DNA from: Flavivirga eckloniae
Lineage (GTDB): Bacteria; Bacteroidota; Bacteroidia; Flavobacteriales; Flavobacteriaceae
Direction of reading: 5' to 3'
DNA: 64,000 bases
Assembly: GCF_002886045.1 (NCBI RefSeq)
Contig: NZ_CP025791.1
Span: forward strand, 1,572,001-1,636,000
How positions within the stretch are numbered: the stretch's first letter is position 1; the number at the start of each line of letters is the position of its first letter. Below are positions 34,303 to 43,219 of the stretch, piece by piece. Both the position numbers and the translations under genes were made by a program. The notes beneath the pieces were generated by a model. The model did no database searches, was not told where the DNA came from, and worked only from the letters and a program-made list of their open reading frames with translations.

Positions 34303-34689
34303 ATGGTTCAACAAATTACAAAAGGTATAAAGATATCGGTGGTTACCACCTTTGAAGGCTCGTTTTATAAGAATTATAAAATGCAGTATGCTTTTGGATA
34401 TACAATAACTATTGAAAATCAAAGTAAGGATTCTGTACAACTTAATGCACGCCACTGGGAAATTTTAGATGCATTAAATAATGTTGAAACTGTTTCTGGC
34501 GAAGGTGTTATTGGTAAAAAACCAGTATTGAAGCCCGGTGAATCACATACGTATTCTTCCGGATGTTTGCTAACGTCTCCTTTTGGTGCTATGCAAGGCC
34601 ATTACAGCATGGTAAACTTTACTACTACTAAAAAGTTTAAAGTAACCATACCTACCTTTAGCTTAAGTGCTCCTTTTGCTATTAATTAA
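34303..34689 (+). CDS. apaG: ApaG family protein
   Basis: A 128-residue protein that is essentially one fibronectin-III-like ApaG domain: YAFGYTITIENQSKDSVQLNARHWEILDA, then GEGVIGKKPVLKPGESHTYSSGCLL and GAMQGHYSMVN, all typical. ApaG is linked to Co/Mg resistance and nucleotide (Ap4A) homeostasis in proteobacteria, but its molecular role is unsettled. Stand-alone gene behind the T9SS plug gene. Confidence 0.95.
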   Translation: MVQQITKGIKISVVTTFEGSFYKNYKMQYAFGYTITIENQSKDSVQLNARHWEILDALNNVETVSGEGVIGKKPVLKPGESHTYSSGCLLTSPFGAMQGHYSMVNFTTTKKFKVTIPTFSLSAPFAIN

Positions 34690-34817
34690 AAAAACAATAA
34701 ATCATATCATTATTGAAGAGAGAAGTACGACCATTACAATCTCTTGATTTTTTAATGCAACTATAAATAATACATTCTTACGTCGCGCTTATAGCGTTAT
34801 TCAGAATAACGAAAACA

Positions 34818-35816
34818 TTAAAGCCTGCGTTCACATTCAAACCTAAAAATCTTCTCGTTTTGTTTTACATGAAAAAATTTACAATTTGAATAGTGAACAA
34901 ATTCAAAATCTTCATGATACTTAAACGATGTATCTTCAATTATAAATGTTTCATGAATATCAACATTTCCATAAGGTGAGATCCTTCTAAAAATATATTC
35001 TAAAATATTATCTGTTGCATGCAACTCAAACCACGCACCTGCAGCTATACCAGATAGCCATTGCGCTTTTTCGTGTAAACCGTCAACCGGTCTAGGTTTT
35101 AATGTACCAATAAAAGAAGGTTCATGCTCGTTTAACCTATCTAAAAAACATCGTATGTTTTCACTTTTTTGCGAGCCTGTAAATCCCGAAATAACTCCGG
35201 TCTCAGAAACTTCAAAAACCTGTTTTTCAGTATTTGCCAAAAGTACATTACCAACGGTACTAGGTGTAAACCATTTGGAGTTTTCCAACTTCCTTTTAAG
35301 CTCTATATTGGTTACAGAAGCTATTAAAGTATCGGTTACAAAACGAGCACAATTACACGCATCTTTTTTAAAAGCTGCGTAATAGATAAATTCCTTTTTT
35401 TGCATTCCTGTAATGTGCGTTCTAGCTCTTTTGTAATTAACTGAACTACAAACTGAGGCTACCAACTTGCCTTCACCATGCGTTAATTTAGGATGGGTTC
35501 CTAAAAATTCTAAAATTTCGCTTAAGTTTTTAATCGTATCATTTTCAATGACTGCTTTTATTGGGAAATCCAATTCATTATCGGTATCCTTACCTCTCAC
35601 TCTTCCATTTGGCTCCGGAGTAATATAACGTCCGAAATCATGATACTCTAAAATACCCGTTTTTTTATCGATCAATACCAAAGCAGCATGGCCAGCCCTC
35701 ACATAATCTTTTTTACCAACACCAAGAAATCTTAAATACGGTGAGTACCATTCTTCAGAAACCATAACAATAGTATCTGGATATGCCAATGTTAAAATAA
35801 TACCTGTATTACCCAT
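34818..35816 (-). CDS. Putative papain-fold (DUF6695-like) protein
   Basis: A 332-residue soluble protein. A histidine in RAGHAALVLIDKKTG (about 41-55) and a cysteine in KDACNCARFVTD (about 152-163) are placed like the permuted His-Cys pair of LRAT/NlpC-type cysteine hydrolases. I think it matches DUF6695, but this is from memory. No signal peptide. Its first 8 nt overlap the end of the NRDE-family gene, so the two are translationally coupled. Substrate unknown. Confidence 0.75.
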   Translation of the reverse strand: MGNTGIILTLAYPDTIVMVSEEWYSPYLRFLGVGKKDYVRAGHAALVLIDKKTGILEYHDFGRYITPEPNGRVRGKDTDNELDFPIKAVIENDTIKNLSEILEFLGTHPKLTHGEGKLVASVCSSVNYKRARTHITGMQKKEFIYYAAFKKDACNCARFVTDTLIASVTNIELKRKLENSKWFTPSTVGNVLLANTEKQVFEVSETGVISGFTGSQKSENIRCFLDRLNEHEPSFIGTLKPRPVDGLHEKAQWLSGIAAGAWFELHATDNILEYIFRRISPYGNVDIHETFIIEDTSFKYHEDFEFVHYSNCKFFHVKQNEKIFRFECERRL

Positions 35817-36534
35817 TTACAACTTGTGGAAAATTGAACGTTTTAGTTGTAATTGTTTTATTTTGAAGATTTTCATGGTACATACTCACAACATCTGTTT
35901 CTTTTACTACTTGTGTAATACTGGTTGTTTTAACAAAATACCGATCCATTATAACACCAAAGTCTTCATTGTTTCCTCCAGCCGTTTTATGAAACTTTAG
36001 CACAGAGGCTTCATCTAATTCATTTTCATTTTTAAAAGACTCAAACCAATTTAACCGTTCTTTTTTCATTGCTTCTGAATACAATGTTGAAGAAGACCAA
36101 ATTTTTGGCTCATTAGGCAATTTACTAAAATATTTGTCTTCACCATTCCAAACTAATTCATAAAATTTCAAACCAGTGTTCCAATCTATAATAACTATAG
36201 TAAATGGTTCTATATCTTTCAAGTTATAAGCTTCAATCGTGGTTTCTATAACATTGGCAACCATAAAGTCTTTAGCAACCACTCCTCTACTCTTCCTGTA
36301 ACTTGGTTTACGCTCATGCAGTCCAAATCCTCCGTTTAACACACAAACCACTCTGTTTTTTTCACTCAAACCAATCCACGTGCCACCAGATAGCTTATCT
36401 TTAGGAAATAACGTCTTAACACCATCAATCGTATAAAAATCTGGTTCTAAAGACACCCTATTGGGCGCTTCATCCCTATTGGACGTTAAAACAAATCCAT
36501 TATTAGGCTTGGGTATAATAGTTACTGTACACAT
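35809..36534 (-). CDS. NRDE family protein (TANGO2 homologue)
   Basis: A 241-residue protein with the family signature at its N-terminus: MCTVTI, then NRDE in LTSNRDEAPNR (about 18-28), followed by GGTWIGL and NGGFG. Cys2 is predicted to become an N-terminal nucleophile after Met removal. TANGO2-type proteins have been connected to haem handling and lipid metabolism, but the biochemistry is open. It leads a two-gene operon with the putative papain-fold protein, overlapping it by 8 nt. Confidence 0.9.
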   Translation of the reverse strand: MCTVTIIPKPNNGFVLTSNRDEAPNRVSLEPDFYTIDGVKTLFPKDKLSGGTWIGLSEKNRVVCVLNGGFGLHERKPSYRKSRGVVAKDFMVANVIETTIEAYNLKDIEPFTIVIIDWNTGLKFYELVWNGEDKYFSKLPNEPKIWSSSTLYSEAMKKERLNWFESFKNENELDEASVLKFHKTAGGNNEDFGVIMDRYFVKTTSITQVVKETDVVSMYHENLQNKTITTKTFNFPQVVNG

Positions 36535-36634
36535 AAAACTTGTAGTCTAAATACGGTTAGGCAACTTACAAAAAATAAATAAATTTTAACTTGTTTTTAA
36601 ACCTTAGCAACGACGGCAATCATTAAAATATTCG

Positions 36635-36642
36635 TAAATTTG
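36635..36642 (+). promoter_or_regulatory. -7 promoter box (TAAATTTG) of pruA
   Basis: Perfect TAnnTTTG box 43 nt before the pruA ATG. Confidence 0.5.
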
Positions 36643-36685
36643 CACCGCATTTAATGAAAAATCAATAATATAAAATCAAAAAATC

Positions 36686-38314
36686 ATGGGAAAAGGCTTT
36701 TTTAATGTGCCAATAGCTGTAAACGAACCTGTTAAAAGTTATGCTCCTGGATCTCCGGAAAGAGAAGCTGTACTAAAAACGTACAAAGAAATGTTCAACA
36801 GTAAAATTGACGTTCCATTATATATAAACGGAAAGAACATAGAAACAGGAAATACCAGAACTATGTCGCCTCCACACGACCACAAACATATTGTTGGTAC
36901 TTACCATCTAGCCGAGAAATCTCATATCGATGAAGCTATTTCTACCGCTTTAGAAGCAAGAAAAGAATGGTCTCAAATGCCATGGGAACAACGTGCCGGC
37001 ATTTTCTTAAAGGCCGCTGAGTTAATCGCGGGGCCATACAGAGCAAAAATAAACGCCGCTACCATGATTGCGCAATCAAAAACAATTCATCAAGCAGAAA
37101 TTGACGCTGCTTGTGAATTTATAGATTTTTTACGTTTCAATGTACAGTTTATGACTGACATTTATATGGAGCAACCAGAAAGTACAAGTGATGCCTGGAA
37201 TAGAATTGAGTACAGACCTCTTGAAGGATTTACTTATGCGGTAACGCCTTTTAACTTTACAGCTATTGCAGGGAACTTACCAGCTTGTATGGCATTAATG
37301 GGTAATGTTGTGGTTTGGAAACCTAGTGATAGTCAAGTATATTCAGCTAAAGTGATTATGGATGTTTTTGAAGAAGCTGGTGTACCTCCGGGAGTTATTA
37401 ATGTCGTTTTTGGGGATCCGGTAATGATAACCAATACCGTTATGGCAAGTCCAGATTTTTCTGGTTTACACTTTACGGGTTCTACATTCATATTTAAGGA
37501 ACTTTGGAAGCAAATAGGAAATAACATCCACAACTATAAAACATACCCAAGAATTGTTGGAGAAACTGGTGGCAAGGATTTTATTGTTGCTCATAAATCA
37601 GCAAATGCAAAACAAGTGGCTACCGCTATTGTACGTGGTGCTTTCGAATTTCAAGGACAAAAATGTAGTGCGGCCTCAAGAGCTTATATTCCAAAAAGCT
37701 TATGGAGTGATGTAAAAAGCATGGTTATTGAAGATTTAAAATCTATTAAAATGGGTTCTCCGGAAGACATGAATAACTTTGTAACTGCTGTGATTCATGA
37801 AGGCTCTTTCGATAAGCTAGCCAAATATATTGACCAAGCAAAAGCTGACAGCAATGCAGATATTATTGCTGGTGGAAATTACGACAAAAGCAAAGGGTAT
37901 TTTATAGAACCTACTGTTATAGTTACTAAAGACCCTAAATACACCACCATGTGTACGGAATTATTCGGTCCTGTAATCACTATTTATGTATATGAAGATG
38001 AGGCTTACGCAGACACTTTAAAATTAGTAGATGAAACCAGTGAATATGCTTTAACTGGAGCTATATTATCTAAAGATAGATATGCGGTGACTCAAGCTAC
38101 CGAAGCTTTACAAAATGCAGCTGGAAATTTCTATATTAACGATAAACCAACTGGCGCTGTGGTAGGTCAACAACCTTTTGGTGGTGCCAGAGCTTCTGGA
38201 ACTAATGATAAAGCAGGAAGTGCTCAAAACTTATTACGTTGGGTATCTCCTAGAATGATCAAGGAAACTTTTGTGACTCCTGTTGATTACCGCTATCCGT
38301 TTTTAGGAGAATAA
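36686..38314 (+). CDS. pruA: L-glutamate gamma-semialdehyde (1-pyrroline-5-carboxylate) dehydrogenase
   Basis: A 542-residue NAD+-dependent ALDH converting glutamate semialdehyde to glutamate, the second step of proline breakdown. The catalytic Cys lies in EFQGQKCSAASRAYIP (about 326), the general-base Glu in IVGETGGKDF, and the C-terminal GQQPFGGARASGTNDKAG loop is the P5CDH-specific substrate loop. Length equals the monofunctional eukaryote-type P5CDH used by Bacteroidota. The proline dehydrogenase is not in this window. It ends at a terminator. Confidence 0.96.
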   Translation: MGKGFFNVPIAVNEPVKSYAPGSPEREAVLKTYKEMFNSKIDVPLYINGKNIETGNTRTMSPPHDHKHIVGTYHLAEKSHIDEAISTALEARKEWSQMPWEQRAGIFLKAAELIAGPYRAKINAATMIAQSKTIHQAEIDAACEFIDFLRFNVQFMTDIYMEQPESTSDAWNRIEYRPLEGFTYAVTPFNFTAIAGNLPACMALMGNVVVWKPSDSQVYSAKVIMDVFEEAGVPPGVINVVFGDPVMITNTVMASPDFSGLHFTGSTFIFKELWKQIGNNIHNYKTYPRIVGETGGKDFIVAHKSANAKQVATAIVRGAFEFQGQKCSAASRAYIPKSLWSDVKSMVIEDLKSIKMGSPEDMNNFVTAVIHEGSFDKLAKYIDQAKADSNADIIAGGNYDKSKGYFIEPTVIVTKDPKYTTMCTELFGPVITIYVYEDEAYADTLKLVDETSEYALTGAILSKDRYAVTQATEALQNAAGNFYINDKPTGAVVGQQPFGGARASGTNDKAGSAQNLLRWVSPRMIKETFVTPVDYRYPFLGE

Positions 38315-38357
38315 GTCCTATTTATACAGGATTTTCATAATAAAAACCTATTACATA

Positions 38358-38393
38358 TAAAGAGGCTGTCTTAAAATTAAGACAGCCTTTTTT
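38358..38393 (+). terminator. Terminator of pruA
   Basis: Perfect hairpin (ggctgtctta / taagacagcc) followed by tttttt, about 50 nt after the stop. The word aaagaggctgtct recurs at the terminator at 49779-49814 on the other side of the carbohydrate cluster. Confidence 0.85.
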
Positions 38394-38579
38394 GTATTAT
38401 ATTATTAAAGCAATCTAAGCAAGTAGGGAACTTTTTCATCTAAAGTAAGAAAAGTAAATACTACGGAACTCATACTTAATCAATGAACAATATATACACG
38501 TAAAAAGATATATATATCTCCCAACTTGAAGTATCAAAAGTATAATTTCATCAAACTAACAAAAAGTATAATAATTATA

Positions 38580-38657
38580 CCCAATGTAGAAATGGATGAT
38601 ATTGCTACCACTTTTAAGTTTGAGTTAGAAGTACATTTGAAATGTAAATACTTTTAG
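38580..38657 (+). pseudogene. Ghost of the C-terminal end of a GH29 alpha-L-fucosidase
   Basis: The frame reads PNVEMDDIATTFKFELE and then runs on to a stop at 38655. It matches 13 of 17 residues of the GH29 protein encoded at 43220-44722, whose last residues are PNVEMNDLVTVFKFELE. The differences at conserved positions are mostly synonymous third-base changes, so this is an old paralogue rather than a fresh duplication. Nothing recognisable of the gene remains upstream. Confidence 0.75.
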
Positions 38658-38762
38658 GAGAAAACAACACTTAAAGGCATTGACCTAATATTAAAACTTA
38701 CTCATTTAACTTAGAAAAAAGCAAATAGAATTGTTATCAATATTAATCCGAATTTAAGCTTA

Positions 38763-38770
38763 TAACTTTG
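38763..38770 (+). promoter_or_regulatory. -7 promoter box (TAACTTTG) of the HTCS gene
   Basis: Perfect TAnnTTTG box, 40 nt before the ATG at 38811. Confidence 0.5.
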
Positions 38771-38810
38771 GTATAAGTCAAATGAATTTTTTCTATAAAA
38801 ACATCAACTT

Positions 38811-41800
38811 ATGAAACTATTGGGCTTAATGATATTTATAATATTTTTTGCACTCCCGAAGCCCAGTTGTTATGCACAATATATTACAGGAGAGGTTAAC
38901 GATTTTCAAAAATTAACAACTAAAAACGGTCTTTCGAATAACTCGGTTAACTGTATACTTAAAGATAAAACAGGCTTTGTTTGGATTGGCACCGAATCTG
39001 GCCTAAATCGTTTTGATGGAAAAAACATTGATATTATTTCTAAGGAAATTGACACTGTAAAAAACCTTTCAAATCTGCACATATATGACCTTTACGAAGA
39101 TCGTTTGGGAAGAATTTGGATAGCTACTCTAGAGGGGCTTTTTTGTTATTATCCGAATACAGAAACTGTTGAATATTTTCCTTCGATTAATGCTTCAAAA
39201 ATTGGAGCAAGTATATATTGTTTAGAGCCTGAAAATGAATCTCAAATCTGGCTAGGAACAGACCATGGTCTTAAATTATTTAATATCGATCATAAATCAA
39301 TATCATTAAGTTTTGCTCCTGAAGACAACAACCCTAATTCTTTGAGTAACAGACGTGTTCTTTCAATTCACAAAAGCAATAACCAACTATGGGTGGGAAC
39401 AAGCAATGGGCTTAATCTGTTAAATTCAAAAAGAACCGCGTTTCGGCGCTTCTTAAATAAGGAAGATAATCCTCCATTAGCACAGAATAATAAGGTTTAT
39501 GACATTGTAACCGATTTAAAGGGAACCATCTGGATTGGCACTGAGTTTAGTGGCCTAATAAAGTTTGATTTAAAGAATAATACGTTTTCTCATTTTTTAA
39601 CAAACAATAGTCATATTCCTCATAATGAAGTTCGCAAAATTCAATGTTTAAAGAACGGAAAGTTACTAATTGGAACAAATGGAGGTGGGTTTGCAATATT
39701 CGATCCTGATTCTGAAGTATTTCATAAAGAAAAATATGAAGCATTTAATTTTAGTGATAAAACAAGTAACTCAATATACACGGTATTGCAGGATTACGAA
39801 GATATTTTATGGTTAGGCTTAACTTCGGGCGGTGTCATTTATAGTAATTCTAATCAAAATGTATTTAAACATTTTAAACACAAACCAAGTAATGATTCTG
39901 GTATTTGTGAAAACAATATTCGTAGTTTATTTGTTGATTCTAGTCAAAATTTATGGATCGGTACCTTAGGAGGTGTTACCCTTTATGATAGCCAAACAAA
40001 AAGGTACACCTCTTACCATCATGATTCAGAAGACTCCACAAGTTTGAGCCACGATGTGATAACTTCTTTTACCGAAGCTAACAATAATATATGGATGGCC
40101 ACCTTCTCTGGAGGACTAAATGAATTTAACACACTTACACAGAAATTTGAACATCACTATTTTTCTCCTAGCAAGCATGGAAGTATAAGCAGCAATAACA
40201 TATCTGCATTAGCCAAAGATAAGAAAGGAAGGGTTTATGCAGCAACAGACAATGGTCTTAACATATTGGATAATAAATCAAAAATTTGGAAGCGGGTAAC
40301 CAGGGCAAATACCCGAGATGTATTGCCGTATAACGATACCATCGTATTTTTATGTGAAATCTACAACATAAGCACTTATAATCCTGAATCCAAATCCGTT
40401 CAAACCTTTGATTACAATCATTTTTATCGAGAACCATTGTCTTCTATAACATTAGGTGAAGATGGTAAAGTTTGGTTTGCTATTCAGAAACGTGGCTTAG
40501 GCTGTTTTGATATTTCAACCAAAGAGTACTCAGTTTTTACTAGTAAAGATGGGTTACCCAGTAACAATATAATGTCGATAGAAAAATACGGTAAACATAG
40601 TTATTGGATTAGTACAGATAAAGGCTTAAGTCACTTTAATAGTAGTAATAATACCTTTACCAATTATGGCCTATCCGAAGGGTTACCATTTGTTGAGTTT
40701 TATTCAAATTCATCGGAATGCTTACCCGATGGCTCACTCGCATTTGGCAGTAACGAAGGCTTACTTGTATTCCACCCCAATAACCTTGGTAAAAGAGCCA
40801 TAAATTCGAAGCTTCGGTTTAAAAAGTTTGAAATCGACGGAATAACCGTTGACCATGGCAAGAACTCACCACTAAAGCAACACATTAGCACAACAAAAGA
40901 ACTTGACTTAAAATATGCGCAAAACGATTTTGCGTTCGAGTTTATCGACATCAATTTTACAAACCAAAGATTGGGTAATTACGAATATAAATTAGAAAAT
41001 TATATGAGTCATTGGAAAGACATTGGCTCAGCTACCAGAATTGGATTTACAAATATGGATCCCGGAGCATATGTTCTAAAGGTGAGAAAAGTTCAAGCAG
41101 ATCATCAAAAAGGTTATCAGAATGAGATAAGTGTTAAAGTGAATATAGCTGCTCCTTTTTATATGACCTGGTATTTTTATGTAATGATTTTGCTACTGGT
41201 AGTCGTATTAATGAAATTTTATCAACGGTATACGGTAATAAGTATCAATCAGAAAAATGAGATACGGATAAAGAAACTGGAATATGAGCAACAAAAAGAG
41301 TTTACCCGTTTACGCATGAAATTTTTCACTTATATTTCTCATGAATTGCGCACGCCACTTTCTCTTATTACCGATCCAATTAATCAATTGCTTAAAGAAA
41401 ATTACAAAAATAAAAGCCTCGAATATTTAAAACTAATTAAAGGGAATTCCGAACGGTTAATGCGTCTTGTGAATCAAATACTAGATTTTCAAAAGTTGGA
41501 AAATGATGCCATCAACTTGATGGTTACTGAAAAAAACATCGAACAAGAGGTTTATAATATTTATTCTAGTTTCGAACAATTGGCACTAAATAATGGTGTC
41601 GATTATAAGCTTGAATCATCTCTTGATAAAGAGTTTACGGGTTGGGTTGATGCCGATAAGCTGGAAAAGATCATGTATAATTTGTTGTCGAATGCCTTTA
41701 AATTTACTCAAACCAATGGAATAGTTCAGGTGCATATTTCTCCAATAAATTTCAATAAGGGAATAGAAATATCTATATCGGATAATGGAAATGGGTTGCC

Positions 41801-42848
41801 ACCTGAAAAGAAACAGGTCATTTTCGAATACTTTTACTCAGACGAAAAATCTGCTCAAAATTACCCAATGGGTGTTGGCGTGGGCTTAAACTTTGTTAAA
41901 CGATTGGTTAACCTTCACCATGGAACAATACGTGTAGAAACTGAAGAAGGTCAGGGCACTTCGTTTATTATTCAATTACCAATCACAAAAGACGCTTACA
42001 GTTACAGCGAAACTGGTGCAATCGAAAAACCATCGACTAAATCAATTAAAAATCTGAACGAAAATGAGGAATCAGTAAAATTGGCATCAAATGCCCCCTC
42101 CATTCTAGTCGTTGAGGACGAGGATGAGTTGAGAAATTATCTCGTTTCACATTTATCCAAAAAATTCAAGGTATTAAAAGCAACAAACGGTGCAGAAGCT
42201 TTAAGTATTGTTAAGACTCAAAAGCCTGATTTGATTTTAAGTGATAATATTATGCCTGTAATGGATGGTATTGAGTTTTGCAATGCCTTAAAAAAAGATG
42301 ATAATTTAAGCCATATTCCGTTTTTCTTTCTTAGTGCGTGGAATTCAGATGAGTTTAAATTAAAAGGCTTAATAAAAGGTGCTGATGATTATATAAGCAA
42401 ACCTTTTAATTACGATATCCTTGAAACTAAAATTACTAATGTTATATACAAACGACGCTCGTTATTGGAGGTAACCAAACAAATGGTGAAAGTGCTCCCT
42501 AAAAATAAAAAGATTACAACGAGCAACGAACGATTTATGCTTAATATACAGGAAATATTAGAAAAAAATTTAGATAATGCAACATTTAAAGCAAAAGACC
42601 TGGAAAAGGATTTGTTTATGAGTCATGCTAGTGTATACAACAAATTGATAGAAACAACTGGTCTTGCTGCAAATGAATTTATTCGTGAATTTAGAATTAG
42701 AAGAGCTGTTCAGATTATTAAGCAGGATAAAAATCTAACCGTGAGAGAAGTGAGTACCATGGTCGGGTTTAATGATGAAAAATATTTTAGTAGATGCTTC
42801 AAAAAAATTATGGGTGTTTCTCCTTCAAAATATAACACCCTACAATAA
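38811..42848 (+). CDS. Hybrid two-component system regulator (HTCS)
   Basis: A 1345-residue one-protein phosphorelay. Order: signal peptide (IFIIFFALPKPSCYA), periplasmic two-bladed Reg_prop sensor (about 30-690, repeated W[IL]GT..GL units), Y_Y_Y domain (about 700-775, YEYKLENYMSHWKDIG), one membrane helix (about 783-803), HisKA with His in YISHELRTPLSL (about 843), HATPase with DNGNGLPP and VGVGLNFVK, REC with Asp in LILSDNIMP (about 1144), AraC-type HTH at the end (LTVREVSTMVGFNDEKYFSRCFKK). HTCS proteins bind oligosaccharides in the periplasm and switch on neighbouring glycan-degradation genes, here the GH29/GH43/beta-helix genes downstream. Confidence 0.96.
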   Translation: MKLLGLMIFIIFFALPKPSCYAQYITGEVNDFQKLTTKNGLSNNSVNCILKDKTGFVWIGTESGLNRFDGKNIDIISKEIDTVKNLSNLHIYDLYEDRLGRIWIATLEGLFCYYPNTETVEYFPSINASKIGASIYCLEPENESQIWLGTDHGLKLFNIDHKSISLSFAPEDNNPNSLSNRRVLSIHKSNNQLWVGTSNGLNLLNSKRTAFRRFLNKEDNPPLAQNNKVYDIVTDLKGTIWIGTEFSGLIKFDLKNNTFSHFLTNNSHIPHNEVRKIQCLKNGKLLIGTNGGGFAIFDPDSEVFHKEKYEAFNFSDKTSNSIYTVLQDYEDILWLGLTSGGVIYSNSNQNVFKHFKHKPSNDSGICENNIRSLFVDSSQNLWIGTLGGVTLYDSQTKRYTSYHHDSEDSTSLSHDVITSFTEANNNIWMATFSGGLNEFNTLTQKFEHHYFSPSKHGSISSNNISALAKDKKGRVYAATDNGLNILDNKSKIWKRVTRANTRDVLPYNDTIVFLCEIYNISTYNPESKSVQTFDYNHFYREPLSSITLGEDGKVWFAIQKRGLGCFDISTKEYSVFTSKDGLPSNNIMSIEKYGKHSYWISTDKGLSHFNSSNNTFTNYGLSEGLPFVEFYSNSSECLPDGSLAFGSNEGLLVFHPNNLGKRAINSKLRFKKFEIDGITVDHGKNSPLKQHISTTKELDLKYAQNDFAFEFIDINFTNQRLGNYEYKLENYMSHWKDIGSATRIGFTNMDPGAYVLKVRKVQADHQKGYQNEISVKVNIAAPFYMTWYFYVMILLLVVVLMKFYQRYTVISINQKNEIRIKKLEYEQQKEFTRLRMKFFTYISHELRTPLSLITDPINQLLKENYKNKSLEYLKLIKGNSERLMRLVNQILDFQKLENDAINLMVTEKNIEQEVYNIYSSFEQLALNNGVDYKLESSLDKEFTGWVDADKLEKIMYNLLSNAFKFTQTNGIVQVHISPINFNKGIEISISDNGNGLPPEKKQVIFEYFYSDEKSAQNYPMGVGVGLNFVKRLVNLHHGTIRVETEEGQGTSFIIQLPITKDAYSYSETGAIEKPSTKSIKNLNENEESVKLASNAPSILVVEDEDELRNYLVSHLSKKFKVLKATNGAEALSIVKTQKPDLILSDNIMPVMDGIEFCNALKKDDNLSHIPFFFLSAWNSDEFKLKGLIKGADDYISKPFNYDILETKITNVIYKRRSLLEVTKQMVKVLPKNKKITTSNERFMLNIQEILEKNLDNATFKAKDLEKDLFMSHASVYNKLIETTGLAANEFIREFRIRRAVQIIKQDKNLTVREVSTMVGFNDEKYFSRCFKKIMGVSPSKYNTLQ

Positions 42849-43219
42849 TACATCCCAGTTTAAATGCAATGCACTCCAATTATAGCTCAATTGTTCCGAA
42901 ACAACTATTAGTCGACCTTTTTTGACTTTTTATCCCCCTCATAATTCAACACAAATCAAGTACTTTGTCCTATAGTACTGGCTTGGGGGATCTTTATTCT
43001 CATTTGCCAATATGAATAAATATTTCTCCGATAGAGAAGAATGTTTTATTGAGATAAAAATAAGAGAAAGAATAATGATAAAAAAAGCTTGTGGCACAAC
43101 TTAAATAAATACCGAAGACTACCTTTATCAAAGATTATTTTTAAATAAAATTCAAGAACTCTCATTTATAAAATCAAAATCATCTAAATTAAGTCTAATA
43201 ACTAATATATATATATATA
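42849..43219. other. Intergenic region between HTCS and GH29, probable regulated promoter
   Basis: 371 bases. No convincing gene; a 30-codon open frame at 43012-43104 is unsupported. It contains C-rich words (tatccccctc near 42930) and G-rich words (cttgggggatc near 42990) with complementary cores (ccccc / ggggg), which stand out in AT-rich DNA. Such a site may be the target of the HTCS AraC domain; inference only. Confidence 0.5.

Larger units (their letters stand above)
38315..38810. other. Intergenic region at the left edge of the carbohydrate cluster
   Basis: 496 bases holding a terminator (38358-38393), an 18-codon ghost of a GH29 gene end (38580-38657) and a -7 box (38763-38770). The rest is AT-rich, with no gene. 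Confidence 0.7.

Noticed and set aside
43012-43104. 30-codon frame (MNKYFSDREECF...) before the GH29 gene
   Set aside because: No signal, membrane segment or recognisable motif; composition as expected from chance.
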